A program made the position numbers and the translations under genes. DNA of 64,000 bases from Gemmatimonadaceae bacterium (GTDB lineage: Bacteria; Latescibacterota; UBA2968; UBA8231). The notes below the pieces were generated by a model. That model saw only the letters and a program-made list of their open reading frames with translations, was not told the origin of the DNA and searched no databases. This document shows, piece after piece, positions 1 through 9,203 of the stretch; position 1 is the first letter of the stretch; the number at the start of each line of letters is the position of its first letter. Location of the stretch: positions 1 through 64,000 of the forward strand of contig PBSR01000017.1 of NCBI GenBank assembly GCA_002726335.1, given 5' to 3'.

Positions 1-74
1 GATCGAGTCGGGTCAGTGGACCCGTCGAGTGAGCGCAACGCCGCGAGCCGGGATTCATCGGTGGCCGAATACAA
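1..74 (-). CDS. 5' fragment of the gene following coxS, cut by the window edge
   Basis: A TTG codon at 74 is preceded by a strong Shine-Dalgarno match (AAGGAG, six-base spacer) and opens a frame that runs off the left edge after about 24 codons (begins MYSATDESRLAALRSLDG). An ATG at 58 lies in another frame and has no ribosome site. It follows the 2Fe-2S subunit by 28 bases on the same strand, so it is probably in the same operon. The catalytic molybdopterin subunit would be expected here, but the few visible residues do not identify it. Confidence 0.4.
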   Translation of the reverse strand, partial: MYSATDESRLAALRSLDGSTDPTR

Positions 75-102
75 GGTTCGCTCCTTGACAGAGCACTTTG
101 GT

Positions 103-573
103 TCAATTCCCGTGGCCGGCAGCGTCGAGCACGGCACGTACGATCTTGTCGTATCCCGTGCAGCGGCAAAGGTTGCCAGCCAGCCAGTGACGGATCTGAT
201 GTTCGGTGGGGTTCGGGTTGGCGTCGAGCAGAGCCTTGCTGGCCACCAGAAAGCCCGGCGTGCAGATGCCGCACTGCAACGCGGCGTGTTCGAGGAACTT
301 CTGCTGCAGGGGATGCAGTCCCCCCGGGCCGGCAACACCTTCGACGGTGAGGATATCCTTGCCCTCGGCTTCGGCTGCCAGCACCAGGCAGGAATCAACC
401 AGGACACCGTCGAGAGTGATCGAGCAGGCGCCGCAGTTGCCGTCGTTGCAGCCCTCTTTCGTACCGGTGAAACCGAGTTCCTCGCGCAGCACTTCCAACA
501 AGCTTTGCCGTGCTTCGCAGAGGAACTCCTGGGGCTCCCCGTTGATCGTGCAGGAAACGTGGATCTTGCTCAT
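103..573 (-). CDS. (2Fe-2S)-binding small subunit of a molybdenum hydroxylase (CoxS/XdhC-type)
   Basis: This 156-residue protein is the iron-sulfur subunit of a xanthine dehydrogenase / CO dehydrogenase family hydroxylase, passing electrons from the molybdenum centre to the FAD subunit. The N-terminal plant-type ferredoxin domain has the cluster cysteines in GCNDGNCGAC and the following DSC. The C-terminal helical domain has LQCGICTPGF and NLCRCTGY, which bind the second cluster. Length is typical for the family. It lies 22 bases after the FAD subunit gene and ahead of a gene cut by the window edge. The substrate cannot be told without the large subunit. Confidence 0.93.
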   Translation of the reverse strand: MSKIHVSCTINGEPQEFLCEARQSLLEVLREELGFTGTKEGCNDGNCGACSITLDGVLVDSCLVLAAEAEGKDILTVEGVAGPGGLHPLQQKFLEHAALQCGICTPGFLVASKALLDANPNPTEHQIRHWLAGNLCRCTGYDKIVRAVLDAAGHGN

Positions 574-595
574 GTCGGAGTCTCGCGCTCTTCTC

Positions 596-1528
596 TTATG
601 ACAGGGTGTAGACGGGGGTGCCGTTTTCCTGGGTGGCGTTGGGCACGTGCTGCCCGCGGGCGCGCTTCACGGCGCCGATCAGGGCCCGCTTGGTCAGCAC
701 TCCCACCAGATGCGTGCGGTACTCGGCGGGACCGCGCATATCTGAAATCGGCCGCGCTTCCGACTTGGCCGCTTCGGCGGCAGTGAGGATGCTCTCCTCG
801 CTGACCGGCTGGCCTTCGAGAGCGGCGCTGGCGTTTCTGGCGAAGATCGGCGTGGGTCCGACGGCACCAAGGGCAATCCGGACGCTCTTGAATGTCTGGC
901 CTTTGCCGCGACCGCCAAGTTCGACGTAGGCGCCGACACCGACGACGGCAATGTCCATCTCATTGCGCGGCGTGAAGCGCAGGTAGTGGGCGCCGCAGTT
1001 CTTCTTGTTCTGCGGAACCTGGATGCAGACGAGCATCTCACCCGGTTTCAGCGCGTTGTTGCCTGGCGCCGTGCAGAACTCCTCCACCGGGATCTTGCGT
1101 TTGCCCTCGGGTCCCTGAACCTCGGCGGTGGCGCCATAAGCGATCATCGTCGGGATGGAATCGGCACTGGGCGCGGCGTTGCACAGGTTGCCGCCGAGCG
1201 TGGCTCTTCCCTGAATCTGAATGCCGCCGATGATCATGGCCGAGTCGGTGATTCCGGGGAACCGCTCCACCACTTCGGCATCGCGGTAGACGAGATGACA
1301 TGGCACGGCAGCGCCGATGCGCAGCCCCTTGCGGGCGGTGAAACTCAGTTCGTTGACCTCGGGAATCGCCTTGATGTCAACGACGCGCTCAGGCTGGAAA
1401 CGACGGCCGCGCATCTGCACGATCAGGTCGGTGCCTCCCGCCAGAACCCGCGCGCTCTCGCCCTTCTCCGCCAACAGTTTCACCGCTTCACGCAGCGTCT
1501 GTGGAGCGGTGTATTCAAAGTCCTTCAA
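596..1528 (-). CDS. FAD-binding medium subunit of a molybdenum hydroxylase (CoxM-type)
   Basis: This 310-residue protein belongs to the molybdopterin dehydrogenase FAD-binding family, which takes electrons from the 2Fe-2S subunit and delivers them to an acceptor. The FAD motif AGGTDLIVQMR is near residue 30, and the second signature TLGGNLCNAAPSADSIP is near residue 110. A CO-dehydrogenase flavoprotein C-terminal domain follows. It is the first gene of the leftward operon and is divergent from the tetR-efflux operon across about 226 bases. Subfamily (CO, nicotinate, xanthine or aldehyde type) is not resolved. Confidence 0.93.
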   Translation of the reverse strand: MKDFEYTAPQTLREAVKLLAEKGESARVLAGGTDLIVQMRGRRFQPERVVDIKAIPEVNELSFTARKGLRIGAAVPCHLVYRDAEVVERFPGITDSAMIIGGIQIQGRATLGGNLCNAAPSADSIPTMIAYGATAEVQGPEGKRKIPVEEFCTAPGNNALKPGEMLVCIQVPQNKKNCGAHYLRFTPRNEMDIAVVGVGAYVELGGRGKGQTFKSVRIALGAVGPTPIFARNASAALEGQPVSEESILTAAEAAKSEARPISDMRGPAEYRTHLVGVLTKRALIGAVKRARGQHVPNATQENGTPVYTLS

Positions 1529-1709
1529 CGCCTCAACTCCCTGTCAGATTCTTCTCACGGGCCGGCTCTGTGCAGCCAGAGCTTGCGCTGGGCTGCACCA
1601 GTGATTGGGGCGAAAAGATACCCGGCCTGCCGGGGCTGTCAACCTGTGTATTGTCACCGATTGCTCAGCGGGGGTTGCGCCTCTCTCGGTCCAACATATG
1701 TTCATACAG

Positions 1710-1726
1710 ACGTATGATTCATACGT
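1710..1726. promoter_or_regulatory. Palindromic operator candidate upstream of tetR
   Basis: ACGTATG and CATACGT form a perfect 7-bp inverted repeat around ATT. An overlapping second dyad (CATAC-AGAC-GTATG) starts at 1703. A TATGAT hexamer at 1713-1718, usable as a -10 element, lies inside the palindrome. The site is 29 bases before the TetR start, which suggests autoregulation of the tetR-efflux operon. Binding is inferred. Confidence 0.5.
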
Positions 1727-1754
1727 TCGTTTCATCGCTGGAGATCCCCTGACC

Positions 1755-2441
1755 ATGAGCACCACAGATACGCGAGATACGCGAGATACGCGGGTCCGAC
1801 TGCTGGACGCCGCCGAAGGCCTCTTTGCCGGCCATGGACTGGATGGCACGTCACTGCGCGCCATCACCTCCGCGGCCAATGTCAACCTGGCCTCCGTCAA
1901 CTACCACTTCGGGTCCAAGGAGGGACTGATCGGTGCCGTCTTTCACAGGCGGATCGAGCCGCTCAATCATGAGCGCTTCCGGCTGCTGGACTTGGCCGAG
2001 CAGGCTGCCACGCCGGAGCCACCGGGTCTAGAGGACGTACTGCACGCCTTCCTCGCGCCTCCCCTGCGGTTGCGGGCATCGAGTGACCCGGGTGGAATGC
2101 ACTTCGCCTGCCTCATGGGACGGGTATTCGCCGAACCCAATGAGGTGAAGATGCAGGCTCTGAGTCAGTTCCGACCGATGGCGGAGCGCTTTGCCGAGGT
2201 CCTGGGACGGATTCTGCCCGATCTGCCGCAGACGGAGCTTCTCTGGCGGATGCACTTCCTCATCGGCAGCCTCGCCCACACGATCGCCGCGGGCGATCTG
2301 ATCTGCGTCCTGTCCTCCGGCACCTGTGATCCGGACGACGTCGACGGCCTCCTGCAGAGATTGACGACCTACGCTGCGGCTGGATTCCGCGCCCCGGTCG
2401 CGGATCCTGTGTCCCGGAAAGAGAGCAACCTGACCCCATGA
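1755..2441 (+). CDS. TetR/AcrR-family transcriptional regulator
   Basis: A 228-residue one-component repressor with an N-terminal TetR helix-turn-helix (RVRLLDAAEGLFAGHG through the recognition helix ASVNYHFGSKEGL, about residues 13-60) and a C-terminal helical ligand and dimer domain. The frame is open upstream, but ATG 1755 fits best: GGAG lies 11 bases before it and the protein then starts just ahead of the HTH. The stop overlaps the start of the outer-membrane efflux gene (ATGA), so the regulator is translationally coupled to the pump it probably controls. A 17-bp palindrome lies just upstream. Residues 5-13 are encoded by a 9-bp tandem repeat (DTR three times). The inducer is unknown. 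Confidence 0.9.
   Translation: MSTTDTRDTRDTRVRLLDAAEGLFAGHGLDGTSLRAITSAANVNLASVNYHFGSKEGLIGAVFHRRIEPLNHERFRLLDLAEQAATPEPPGLEDVLHAFLAPPLRLRASSDPGGMHFACLMGRVFAEPNEVKMQALSQFRPMAERFAEVLGRILPDLPQTELLWRMHFLIGSLAHTIAAGDLICVLSSGTCDPDDVDGLLQRLTTYAAAGFRAPVADPVSRKESNLTP
1767..1793 (+). repeat. 9-bp tandem repeat, three copies, inside tetR
   Basis: GATACGCGA occurs three times in tandem (last copy ends in G), encoding three Asp-Thr-Arg units in the N-terminal arm of the TetR regulator. Copy number could vary in 9-bp steps without a frameshift. Confidence 0.8.
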
Positions 2442-3865
2442 ATCCTGCAAGACTTCTGCCCGCAGTACTGATGCTCTGGTCCTGCGCTTCTTCAACCCCG
2501 GCGCCCAGGGCCGCGCCCGACCTGGTGCCGGAAAGCTGGACGACGAAGCGTGACACCACCCCCGTGCTTGACCGATGGTGGACGAGTTTCGAGGACACGC
2601 TGGCTGTGCATCTGGTACGGGAAGCGCTGACGAACAACCACTCGGTGCAGATTGCCGCGGCCAATGTCGCCGCCTCGCAGGCGCAGGCACGGATCGCCGG
2701 TGCCGCCCGCCTGCCACAAGCGTCGGCTGCGGGTTCCGGATCACGGAACAAGCGCAGCTTCATCGGCTTCCCGATTCCCGGGGCGGCCGGACAGACGCAG
2801 TCGACGACATCGACATCGTTTTCCGCCGATGTGGCCGTCAGTTGGGAGCTGGATCTGTGGGGTCGCCTGCGAGCCGGTCATGCGGCGACGATCGCCGATC
2901 TGCAGGCGGTGGAGGCCGACTGGCGTGCCGCCCGCCTGTCGTTGGTGGCCCAGACGCTGCGGGCCTACTTCGGCGTGGTCGAGGCGCAGCGGCAGGTCAA
3001 CCTGGCGGAGGCCACGGTTCAGAGCTACGACCTGTCCAACCGGCAGGTGCAGTCGCGCTACGAGCGAGGTTTGCGGCCGACGTTGGACCTGCTCCTGTCA
3101 CGCGCCAGTCTGTCGTCGGCTGAATCCGTCATGCACCAGCGGCGATTGCAGCTCGACGTCGCCGTACGTCAGCTCGAGGTCCTCGTCGGTCGCTACCCTG
3201 CAGGACGGTTGCGCACATCGACACGGCTACCGGGTGTGCCCTCCCCCATTCCCGCGGGTCTGCCGGCGGAGTTGATCGGCCGCCGTCCCGACCTGGCCGC
3301 CGCACAGCGGCGGCTCGCAGCCAGCGACGCCCGGGTAGCCGAAGCGAGGCGAAACCTGTACCCGCGCATCGGTCTCACCGCCTCCGGGGGCCGTTCCAGC
3401 GAGGAGCTGGGCGACCTGCTGGACGGTGACTTCGGTGTCTGGAACCTGGTAGGCAATCTGACCCAGCCCCTGTTCCAGGGCGGACGGTTGCGGGCCGGCA
3501 TCGATCTGGCCGAAGCCCATGCTGAACGGGCTGTCGTCGGGTACGCCCAGGCGGCCCTGCGCGCTTTCGCCGAGGTCGAGAGCGGACTGGCGGCCGAAGG
3601 CTTGCTTGCCAACCAGGAGTCAGCTCTGACAGCGGCGTCACGGGAGTCGACGGATGCCCGAATCCTGGCCGAGCAGAGGTATGCCAAGGGGCTCACCGAC
3701 CTGCTGACGCTGCTCACGTCACAGCGCGCCTCCTTCGATGCCGAGAGCCGACTGCTGGCGGTCCAGCGACAACGCCTCGAAACCCGCATCGATCTGCACC
3801 TTGCCCTCGGCGGCGGGTTCACGCTCGATGCCGGAACCATCTCCGCCACGGAAGAGACCCAATGA
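2438..3865 (+). CDS. Outer-membrane efflux lipoprotein, NodT/OprM (TolC) family
   Basis: A 475-residue outer-membrane channel of a tripartite RND pump. The N-terminus is a lipoprotein signal with lipobox LMLWSC (Cys16). Two OEP domains follow, with the family signatures WWTSFEDTLAVHLVREAL near residue 46 and GRRPDLAAAQRRLAASDARV near residue 280, and LFQGGRLRAGIDLAEA in the second repeat. Length is typical of the NodT family. It overlaps tetR by four bases at its start and the adaptor gene by four at its end, so the three pump genes are co-translated. Confidence 0.93.
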   Translation: MNPARLLPAVLMLWSCASSTPAPRAAPDLVPESWTTKRDTTPVLDRWWTSFEDTLAVHLVREALTNNHSVQIAAANVAASQAQARIAGAARLPQASAAGSGSRNKRSFIGFPIPGAAGQTQSTTSTSFSADVAVSWELDLWGRLRAGHAATIADLQAVEADWRAARLSLVAQTLRAYFGVVEAQRQVNLAEATVQSYDLSNRQVQSRYERGLRPTLDLLLSRASLSSAESVMHQRRLQLDVAVRQLEVLVGRYPAGRLRTSTRLPGVPSPIPAGLPAELIGRRPDLAAAQRRLAASDARVAEARRNLYPRIGLTASGGRSSEELGDLLDGDFGVWNLVGNLTQPLFQGGRLRAGIDLAEAHAERAVVGYAQAALRAFAEVESGLAAEGLLANQESALTAASRESTDARILAEQRYAKGLTDLLTLLTSQRASFDAESRLLAVQRQRLETRIDLHLALGGGFTLDAGTISATEETQ

Positions 3866-5127
3866 AGACGACCCTGCTGAAGTTTCTGCCTCTCGTCATT
3901 CTCGTCGTCGCCGCGGGTGTCTTCGCGGGCCTGGTGTCGACACGCCAAGCGCCGGAGCGGCGTACCGTCCCGGATCTCGGCCCTCTCGTCGAAACCCTGG
4001 AGGCGCCGGCGCAATCGCTGCAGATCATCGTCGAAGCCCAGGGCTCGGTCAGCCCCGCCGATGAGATCGATCTGGTGCCGCAGGTTCCCGGGGTCGTCGT
4101 CTGGAAGGCGCCAGACTTCGAGCCAGGGGGATTCTTCACCAGGGGCGATGTCCTGCTGCGGATCGATCCGCGGGACTATGACCTGGCCGTTACCCGTGCG
4201 GCAGCAGCCGTGGTGCGGGCCCGTTACCAACTGGAGCTGACCCGGGAAGAAGCCGTCGTCGCACGCCAGGAATGGGACATGGTCAAACAGCATCGGGACC
4301 TGGAGAGCGAGCCGACGGATCTGGTCCTTCGGTTGCCGCAGGTGCGGGCCGCCGAAGCGGATCTTCTGGCGGCTCAAGCCGGGCTGGATGATGCCAGGCT
4401 GCGGCTCGGGCGCACCGAGATCCTTGCCCCCTTCGATGGCCGCGTACGGCAGACAACCCTGGATGTCGGCCAGTACGTGGTGGCCAACCAGCCCGTATCG
4501 CGGATATACAGCATCGAACGGGCGGAGATCACCGTGGCTGTGCCGCATCAGGACATGGCCTGGCTGGTGATTCCGCAGTCGCTGCCGGAACCCCCGATGG
4601 CAAGCCTTGCCACGGCCGAACCCGCCACTGGCGTCCTGTCGTCGAACCGCAGTGAAGGGCCACAGGCAATGCGGGCCCTGGCGGCGGCGCCGCGGGCTCG
4701 CGTACAGGCTGAGTTTGCTGGCCGGCAGCACGCGTGGGACGGGTTCGTCACCAGAGCGGCCGCCGAGCTGGACGCCCGCTCCCGCATGCTGCGCCTCGTG
4801 GTCGAGGTCGATGCACCGTACTCGGCGGGACCCGAAAGTGACACGCCGCTGCTGGTGGGCATGTTCGTCGACGTGCAGATCCATGGCGAATCCGTCGATG
4901 GGGTGCGTGTGATCCCGCGTGTGGCGCTGCACGAAGATGACATCGTCTGGATTGCCGACGGGGGCGGCAACCTGCGGCTACGGCAGGCCGAGGTCGTCCA
5001 CGTTCGCGACGAGGAGGTGTTGGTTCGGCTCGACCTAGCCGACGACGAACGCGTTGTCGTATCGCAATTGAGTGGTGTCACCGAAGGCATGCGGATCAGG
5101 GTGCTGGCCCGGGAGGCGCGGTCATGA
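3862..5127 (+). CDS. RND efflux periplasmic adaptor (membrane fusion protein, HlyD/AcrA family)
   Basis: A 421-residue adaptor that links the inner-membrane RND pump to the outer-membrane channel. An N-terminal hydrophobic segment (LLKFLPLVILVVAAGVF, about residues 4-20) anchors or exports it. It is followed by a split biotinyl-lipoyl domain (GSVSPADEIDLVPQVPGVV and GRTEILAPFDGRVRQ), a helical hairpin between the halves, and beta-barrel and membrane-proximal domains. Its ends overlap both neighbouring genes by four bases. The substrate is unknown. Confidence 0.92.
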   Translation: MKTTLLKFLPLVILVVAAGVFAGLVSTRQAPERRTVPDLGPLVETLEAPAQSLQIIVEAQGSVSPADEIDLVPQVPGVVVWKAPDFEPGGFFTRGDVLLRIDPRDYDLAVTRAAAAVVRARYQLELTREEAVVARQEWDMVKQHRDLESEPTDLVLRLPQVRAAEADLLAAQAGLDDARLRLGRTEILAPFDGRVRQTTLDVGQYVVANQPVSRIYSIERAEITVAVPHQDMAWLVIPQSLPEPPMASLATAEPATGVLSSNRSEGPQAMRALAAAPRARVQAEFAGRQHAWDGFVTRAAAELDARSRMLRLVVEVDAPYSAGPESDTPLLVGMFVDVQIHGESVDGVRVIPRVALHEDDIVWIADGGGNLRLRQAEVVHVRDEEVLVRLDLADDERVVVSQLSGVTEGMRIRVLAREARS

Positions 5128-8100
5128 AGTCACCGGTCAGCTGGATGTCGCGCAATCATGTTGCCGCCAATCTGCTGATGGGCCTGCTGGTGCTCAGCGG
5201 CCTGCTGGCACTGCTGGGCACGAAGAAGGAGACCTTCCCGGAGTTTTCTCTGGATGTAATTCAGGTGCAGGTCCCCTACCTGGGCGCCAGTCCGGCCGAG
5301 GTGGAAGCCGGCGTCATCAGCCGCATCGAGGAACGGCTCATCGGCCTGGAAGGCGTCGACCGTATCACCTCGACGGCTTCACAGAGCGTGGGGTCCATCC
5401 GGCTCGAGCTGCAGCTGGGTGCCGATGCCGAGCAGGTCCTGGAAGATGTAAAGAACGAAGTGGATCGGATCGAGACGCTGCCGGCGGAAACCGAAAAACC
5501 GGTGATCAGTGAACTGCTGCGACGCAACCGGGTGATCGATGTCGTCCTCTACGGCGATGTCACGGAGAAGGCGTTGAAAGTGGCGGCCGAACGGGTTCGT
5601 GACGACCTGCGTGGCGAACCGGGCATCACGCAGGTGGAGCTCACCGGAATCAGGCCGGATGAGATCTCCATCGAAGTGTCCGAACGGGCCCTGCGGCAAT
5701 ACGGGTTGAGTCTGGGTCAGGTGACGGACGCGGTTCGCCGGGCCAGCGCCGACCTTCCCGGAGGCAGTGTGAAGAGCGAGGACGGCGAGATACTCATCCG
5801 CACCCAGGGCCTCAGGTACACGGGCCCGGAATACGAAGAGATCGTCCTGCTCACCCAGCCGGATGGCAGCCAGCTGCGGATCGCCGACATTGGACGGGTG
5901 ATCGACGGCTTTGAGGACACCGATCTGTCCAGCCGCTTCAACGGTCAGCCGGCGGCGGTGGTCCAGGTCTATCGCATCGGCGAGCAGAGCGCCCTGGAGG
6001 TGGCCGCCACCGTACACGAGTACATCGCCGGCGTCGAGGCCCGTGGCAGCCTGCCGGCGGGAATCGATATCGGCTACTCACGCGATGACACCCGGATTCT
6101 CAACAGCCGTATTGACCTGCTGCTGCGCAATGCCAGACTCGGCATCATTCTGGTCTTCATCTGTCTGAGTCTGTTCCTCGATCTGCGTCTGGCTTTCTGG
6201 GTAATGATGGGGATTCCCATCTCCTTTCTGGGCAGCTTCGTCCTCATGCAGCCCTTCGACGCCTCGATCAACATGCTGTCGCTCTTCGCCTTCATCATCG
6301 CCCTGGGTATGGTCGTGGACGACGCCATCATCGTCGGGGAGAACATCTACGCCCAGCGCGAGCAGGGGAAAGGCTTCGCCCGGGCGGCGGTAGACGGCAC
6401 CCTCGAGGTCGGTACTCCCGTCGTCTTCTCCATCCTGACCTCGGTGGCTGCCTTTACCCCCTTGTTCTTCGTCGAAGGCATGATGGGCAAGTTCATGGGG
6501 GTGATTCCCGTCATCGTCATCGCCGTGTTGCTGCTGTCCCTCGTCGAATCGCTGTTCATCCTGCCCGCCCATCTGTCCTCACGGGGGTCGCTGGCCTTCA
6601 TCGGTGTCGTCTGTGTCATCGCCTTCGCTTCGATGTTCACCGTCGGCGGCTCGGTGAGTCCGCTGCAGGCGGTGCTGATCGCCGCCCTGCTGCTCGTGTT
6701 CATTCTGTTTCACAACCGGCTCACGGCCTGGTTCTCCGCCGGGCTGCGTCGCTTCATCGACAATCAATACACCACGACGCTGCGCGCGGCCCTGGCACGC
6801 CCGGCAACGACGGTGGCGGTGGGAATCGCCATCCTGCTGATCACCGTGGGCTGGCTTGCCGGCGGCCGCACGAAGTTTGTCTTCATGCCGCAGATCGAGT
6901 CGGACTACGTGACGATCAGCATCCAGATGCCGGTGGGCACCACGACGGGCCAGACCGAAGTCGTCGTCAGGCAGATCGAGAGCGCCGCGCTGCAGGTGCG
7001 GGACGCCTACGACGATCAGCAGCCCGGTACGGCGTCGCTGTTCCGCAATGTCTTCAGTTTTGTCGGCGCCCAGCCGTTGCGGGGCGCCACCCACATGAGT
7101 GGCATCACCTCCGGCAGCAGCGCCCATCTCGGCGAAGTGGGCATTGAGTTGCTGCCGTCTGAGGAACGAGATGTAGGCAGTGAGGAAATCGCCCGGCGTG
7201 TACGCGAGACCGTGGGGGAAATCGCCGGACCCGAGTCGGTGACCTTCACCTCCAGCCTGTTCTCAGCCGGCAACGATATCGAGATCCAGCTGTCATCCAA
7301 GGACTTCCCGCAGCTGCTGCGCGCCGTGGACCGGCTCAAGGCTGAGATCGGCAACTACCCGGCGACCAGCGACATCCAGGACAGCTTCCAGGAGGGCAAG
7401 GTGGAGATGAAGCTGGCCCTCAAGGAGCGGGCCCGAACGCTCGGGCTGACCCTGACGGATCTGGGACGGCAGGTGCGCCAGGGCTTCTACGGTGATCAGG
7501 CCCTGCGCGTGCAGCGTGGCCGGGATGACGTGCGTGTGATGGTCCGTTATCCGGAGGACGAGCGTCGCTCTCTGACCGACATCGAAGGCATGCGGATCCG
7601 CACACCGGATGGCACGGAAGTGCCTTTCTCCGAAGTGGCCGAGGTGTCGGTTGGTCGTGGCTACGCCAACATCCAGCGGGCCGACGGCCATCGGGTTGTC
7701 TCGGTGAGCGCCGACATCGATGAAAAGGCGGCCAACGCCGACGAGATCAACGCCGATCTCGGGGACCGGTTCCTGCCGACACTGCAGCAGGACTACCCCG
7801 GTCTGTCCTACAGTTATGAAGGCCAGGAGCGGGAACGCCAGGATTCGTTTGCCAGTCTCGGTCGGGGCTTCCTCGTCGCCCTGTTCGTTATCTATGCCCT
7901 GCTGGCGATTCCTTTCCGCTCCTACACGCAGCCCCTCGTCGTCATGCTCGCCATCCCCTTCGGCATGGTGGGCGCCGTCTGGGGCCACGTGGTGATGGGT
8001 CTGGATCTGGCCCTGCTGAGCATGTTCGGCATCGTCGCCTTGTCGGGCGTCGTCGTCAACGACTCCCTCGTCCTGCTCAACTTCTACAACCAGCTGCTGG

Positions 8101-8423
8101 CGCAGGGCCTGGATCGGCGCGAGGCGCTGGTGGAGGCAGGCAGGCAACGCTTCCGCGCCATCCTGCTGACCTCGCTGACGACGTTCTTCGGCCTGTTGCC
8201 GATGATCCTCGAGCGCAGCGTGCAAGCCCAGTTCCTCATCCCCATGGCGGTCAGCCTGGGATTCGGCATCCTCTTCGCGACAGCCATCATCCTGGTGGGT
8301 GTGCCGACGACGATGCTGATCCTGGGCAATGTGCTGGAATTCTACGGCCACGGGGAGACGCACGAAGAGGACGAAGCCGTCGACGAAGTGAGTACGATGG
8401 CTTCGCCGACACCCGCGGGCTAG
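5124..8423 (+). CDS. RND family efflux transporter permease (AcrB/MexB-like)
   Basis: A 1,099-residue proton-driven inner-membrane pump of the AcrB/AcrD/AcrF family. Visible are the N-terminal amphipathic start (SPVSWMSRNHVAANLLMG), the first periplasmic domain with GLEGVDRITSTAS, the TM4 proton-relay motif MVVDDAIIVGENI, the mid-protein ILPAHL segment, and a second half ending in TM10-12 (FGIVALSGVVVNDSLVLL, LTSLTTFFGLLPMI). Length is slightly above the usual 1,030-1,050 because of extra residues near the middle and the C-terminus. It is the last gene of the operon, and its stop is 15 bases from a convergent gene. The sequence is closer to the environmental AcrB-like group than to E. coli AcrB. 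Confidence 0.95.
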   Translation: MKSPVSWMSRNHVAANLLMGLLVLSGLLALLGTKKETFPEFSLDVIQVQVPYLGASPAEVEAGVISRIEERLIGLEGVDRITSTASQSVGSIRLELQLGADAEQVLEDVKNEVDRIETLPAETEKPVISELLRRNRVIDVVLYGDVTEKALKVAAERVRDDLRGEPGITQVELTGIRPDEISIEVSERALRQYGLSLGQVTDAVRRASADLPGGSVKSEDGEILIRTQGLRYTGPEYEEIVLLTQPDGSQLRIADIGRVIDGFEDTDLSSRFNGQPAAVVQVYRIGEQSALEVAATVHEYIAGVEARGSLPAGIDIGYSRDDTRILNSRIDLLLRNARLGIILVFICLSLFLDLRLAFWVMMGIPISFLGSFVLMQPFDASINMLSLFAFIIALGMVVDDAIIVGENIYAQREQGKGFARAAVDGTLEVGTPVVFSILTSVAAFTPLFFVEGMMGKFMGVIPVIVIAVLLLSLVESLFILPAHLSSRGSLAFIGVVCVIAFASMFTVGGSVSPLQAVLIAALLLVFILFHNRLTAWFSAGLRRFIDNQYTTTLRAALARPATTVAVGIAILLITVGWLAGGRTKFVFMPQIESDYVTISIQMPVGTTTGQTEVVVRQIESAALQVRDAYDDQQPGTASLFRNVFSFVGAQPLRGATHMSGITSGSSAHLGEVGIELLPSEERDVGSEEIARRVRETVGEIAGPESVTFTSSLFSAGNDIEIQLSSKDFPQLLRAVDRLKAEIGNYPATSDIQDSFQEGKVEMKLALKERARTLGLTLTDLGRQVRQGFYGDQALRVQRGRDDVRVMVRYPEDERRSLTDIEGMRIRTPDGTEVPFSEVAEVSVGRGYANIQRADGHRVVSVSADIDEKAANADEINADLGDRFLPTLQQDYPGLSYSYEGQERERQDSFASLGRGFLVALFVIYALLAIPFRSYTQPLVVMLAIPFGMVGAVWGHVVMGLDLALLSMFGIVALSGVVVNDSLVLLNFYNQLLAQGLDRREALVEAGRQRFRAILLTSLTTFFGLLPMILERSVQAQFLIPMAVSLGFGILFATAIILVGVPTTMLILGNVLEFYGHGETHEEDEAVDEVSTMASPTPAG

Positions 8424-8438
8424 ACAAGAAAGGCCGGG

Positions 8439-9203
8439 TCAGCCCTTCGTCATCCGGGTGACCACGATCCAGGCGTAGCGTTGCAGCATCGGGATCCGCA
8501 GTACGGCCCGATCGACGGACTCCAGCAGGTGCAGCAGAGCCGACCCCGGTCCAGGTCGCGCCGGTGCCGCCAGCAGCGTGAAGAGTCCGAAGTATGCACT
8601 CTGTGCCTCGTCGAAAGCGGCGGTGATCCGGTCGATATCCGCCATGGACAGGGGGTGTTCGTCGGCGGAGCGCATGGCTGGCGTCAACCGGCGATAGAGA
8701 TTGATGAGGGGGTTGTGCCCGAGGGGTTCGAAGAAGACCGCGCGCCCACCCGGGCGCAGTACACGGACGACCTCGGGGATCGCCCGGGCCAGATCGAGGT
8801 GGTGCAGAATGCCGCTGCCGCAGACCAGATCGAAGCTGCCGTCATCGAAGTCCAGGATCTCGGCGTTCATCTGCAGGAAGCTGAGTCGCTCGCTCAGTCC
8901 CAGTGCCTGTCCCTGGTCCTGCGCCTCACTGATACCGACCTGCGAGATGTCGATGCCGGTGACGCGGGCGCCGTGCGTGGCCAGCTCGAAAGCGGCGCTC
9001 CCCTTGCCGCAACCATACTCCAGCACGGCCCGGTCGGCGCCGTCACTCCGGATCTGTTGATGGTAGCAGGCCTTGGCACCGCGGGCAGTGGCGTAGTACT
9101 TGCCGGCAGCCCGACGGGCGTCCCCCGAGAAGGCCTCATCGTGGAACTCGGCCTCGCGCTGCAGGCGCGGCGAGTCGGTGACCTGTGTTTCGTCCCGGCT
9201 CAC
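8439..9203 (-). CDS. Class I SAM-dependent methyltransferase
   Basis: A 254-residue methyltransferase with motif I VLEYGCGKGSAAFELA (about residues 60-75), an acidic residue in VTGIDIS, motif II DGSFDLVCGSGILHHL and motif III RVLRPGGRAVFFEP. This is the UbiE/Methyltransf_11 type. It is the last gene of the leftward sugar-nucleotide operon, and its ATG overlaps the stop of the DUF6807 gene. Context suggests a glycan or sugar-derivative substrate, but sequence alone does not show this. Confidence 0.9.
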   Translation of the reverse strand: MSRDETQVTDSPRLQREAEFHDEAFSGDARRAAGKYYATARGAKACYHQQIRSDGADRAVLEYGCGKGSAAFELATHGARVTGIDISQVGISEAQDQGQALGLSERLSFLQMNAEILDFDDGSFDLVCGSGILHHLDLARAIPEVVRVLRPGGRAVFFEPLGHNPLINLYRRLTPAMRSADEHPLSMADIDRITAAFDEAQSAYFGLFTLLAAPARPGPGSALLHLLESVDRAVLRIPMLQRYAWIVVTRMTKG

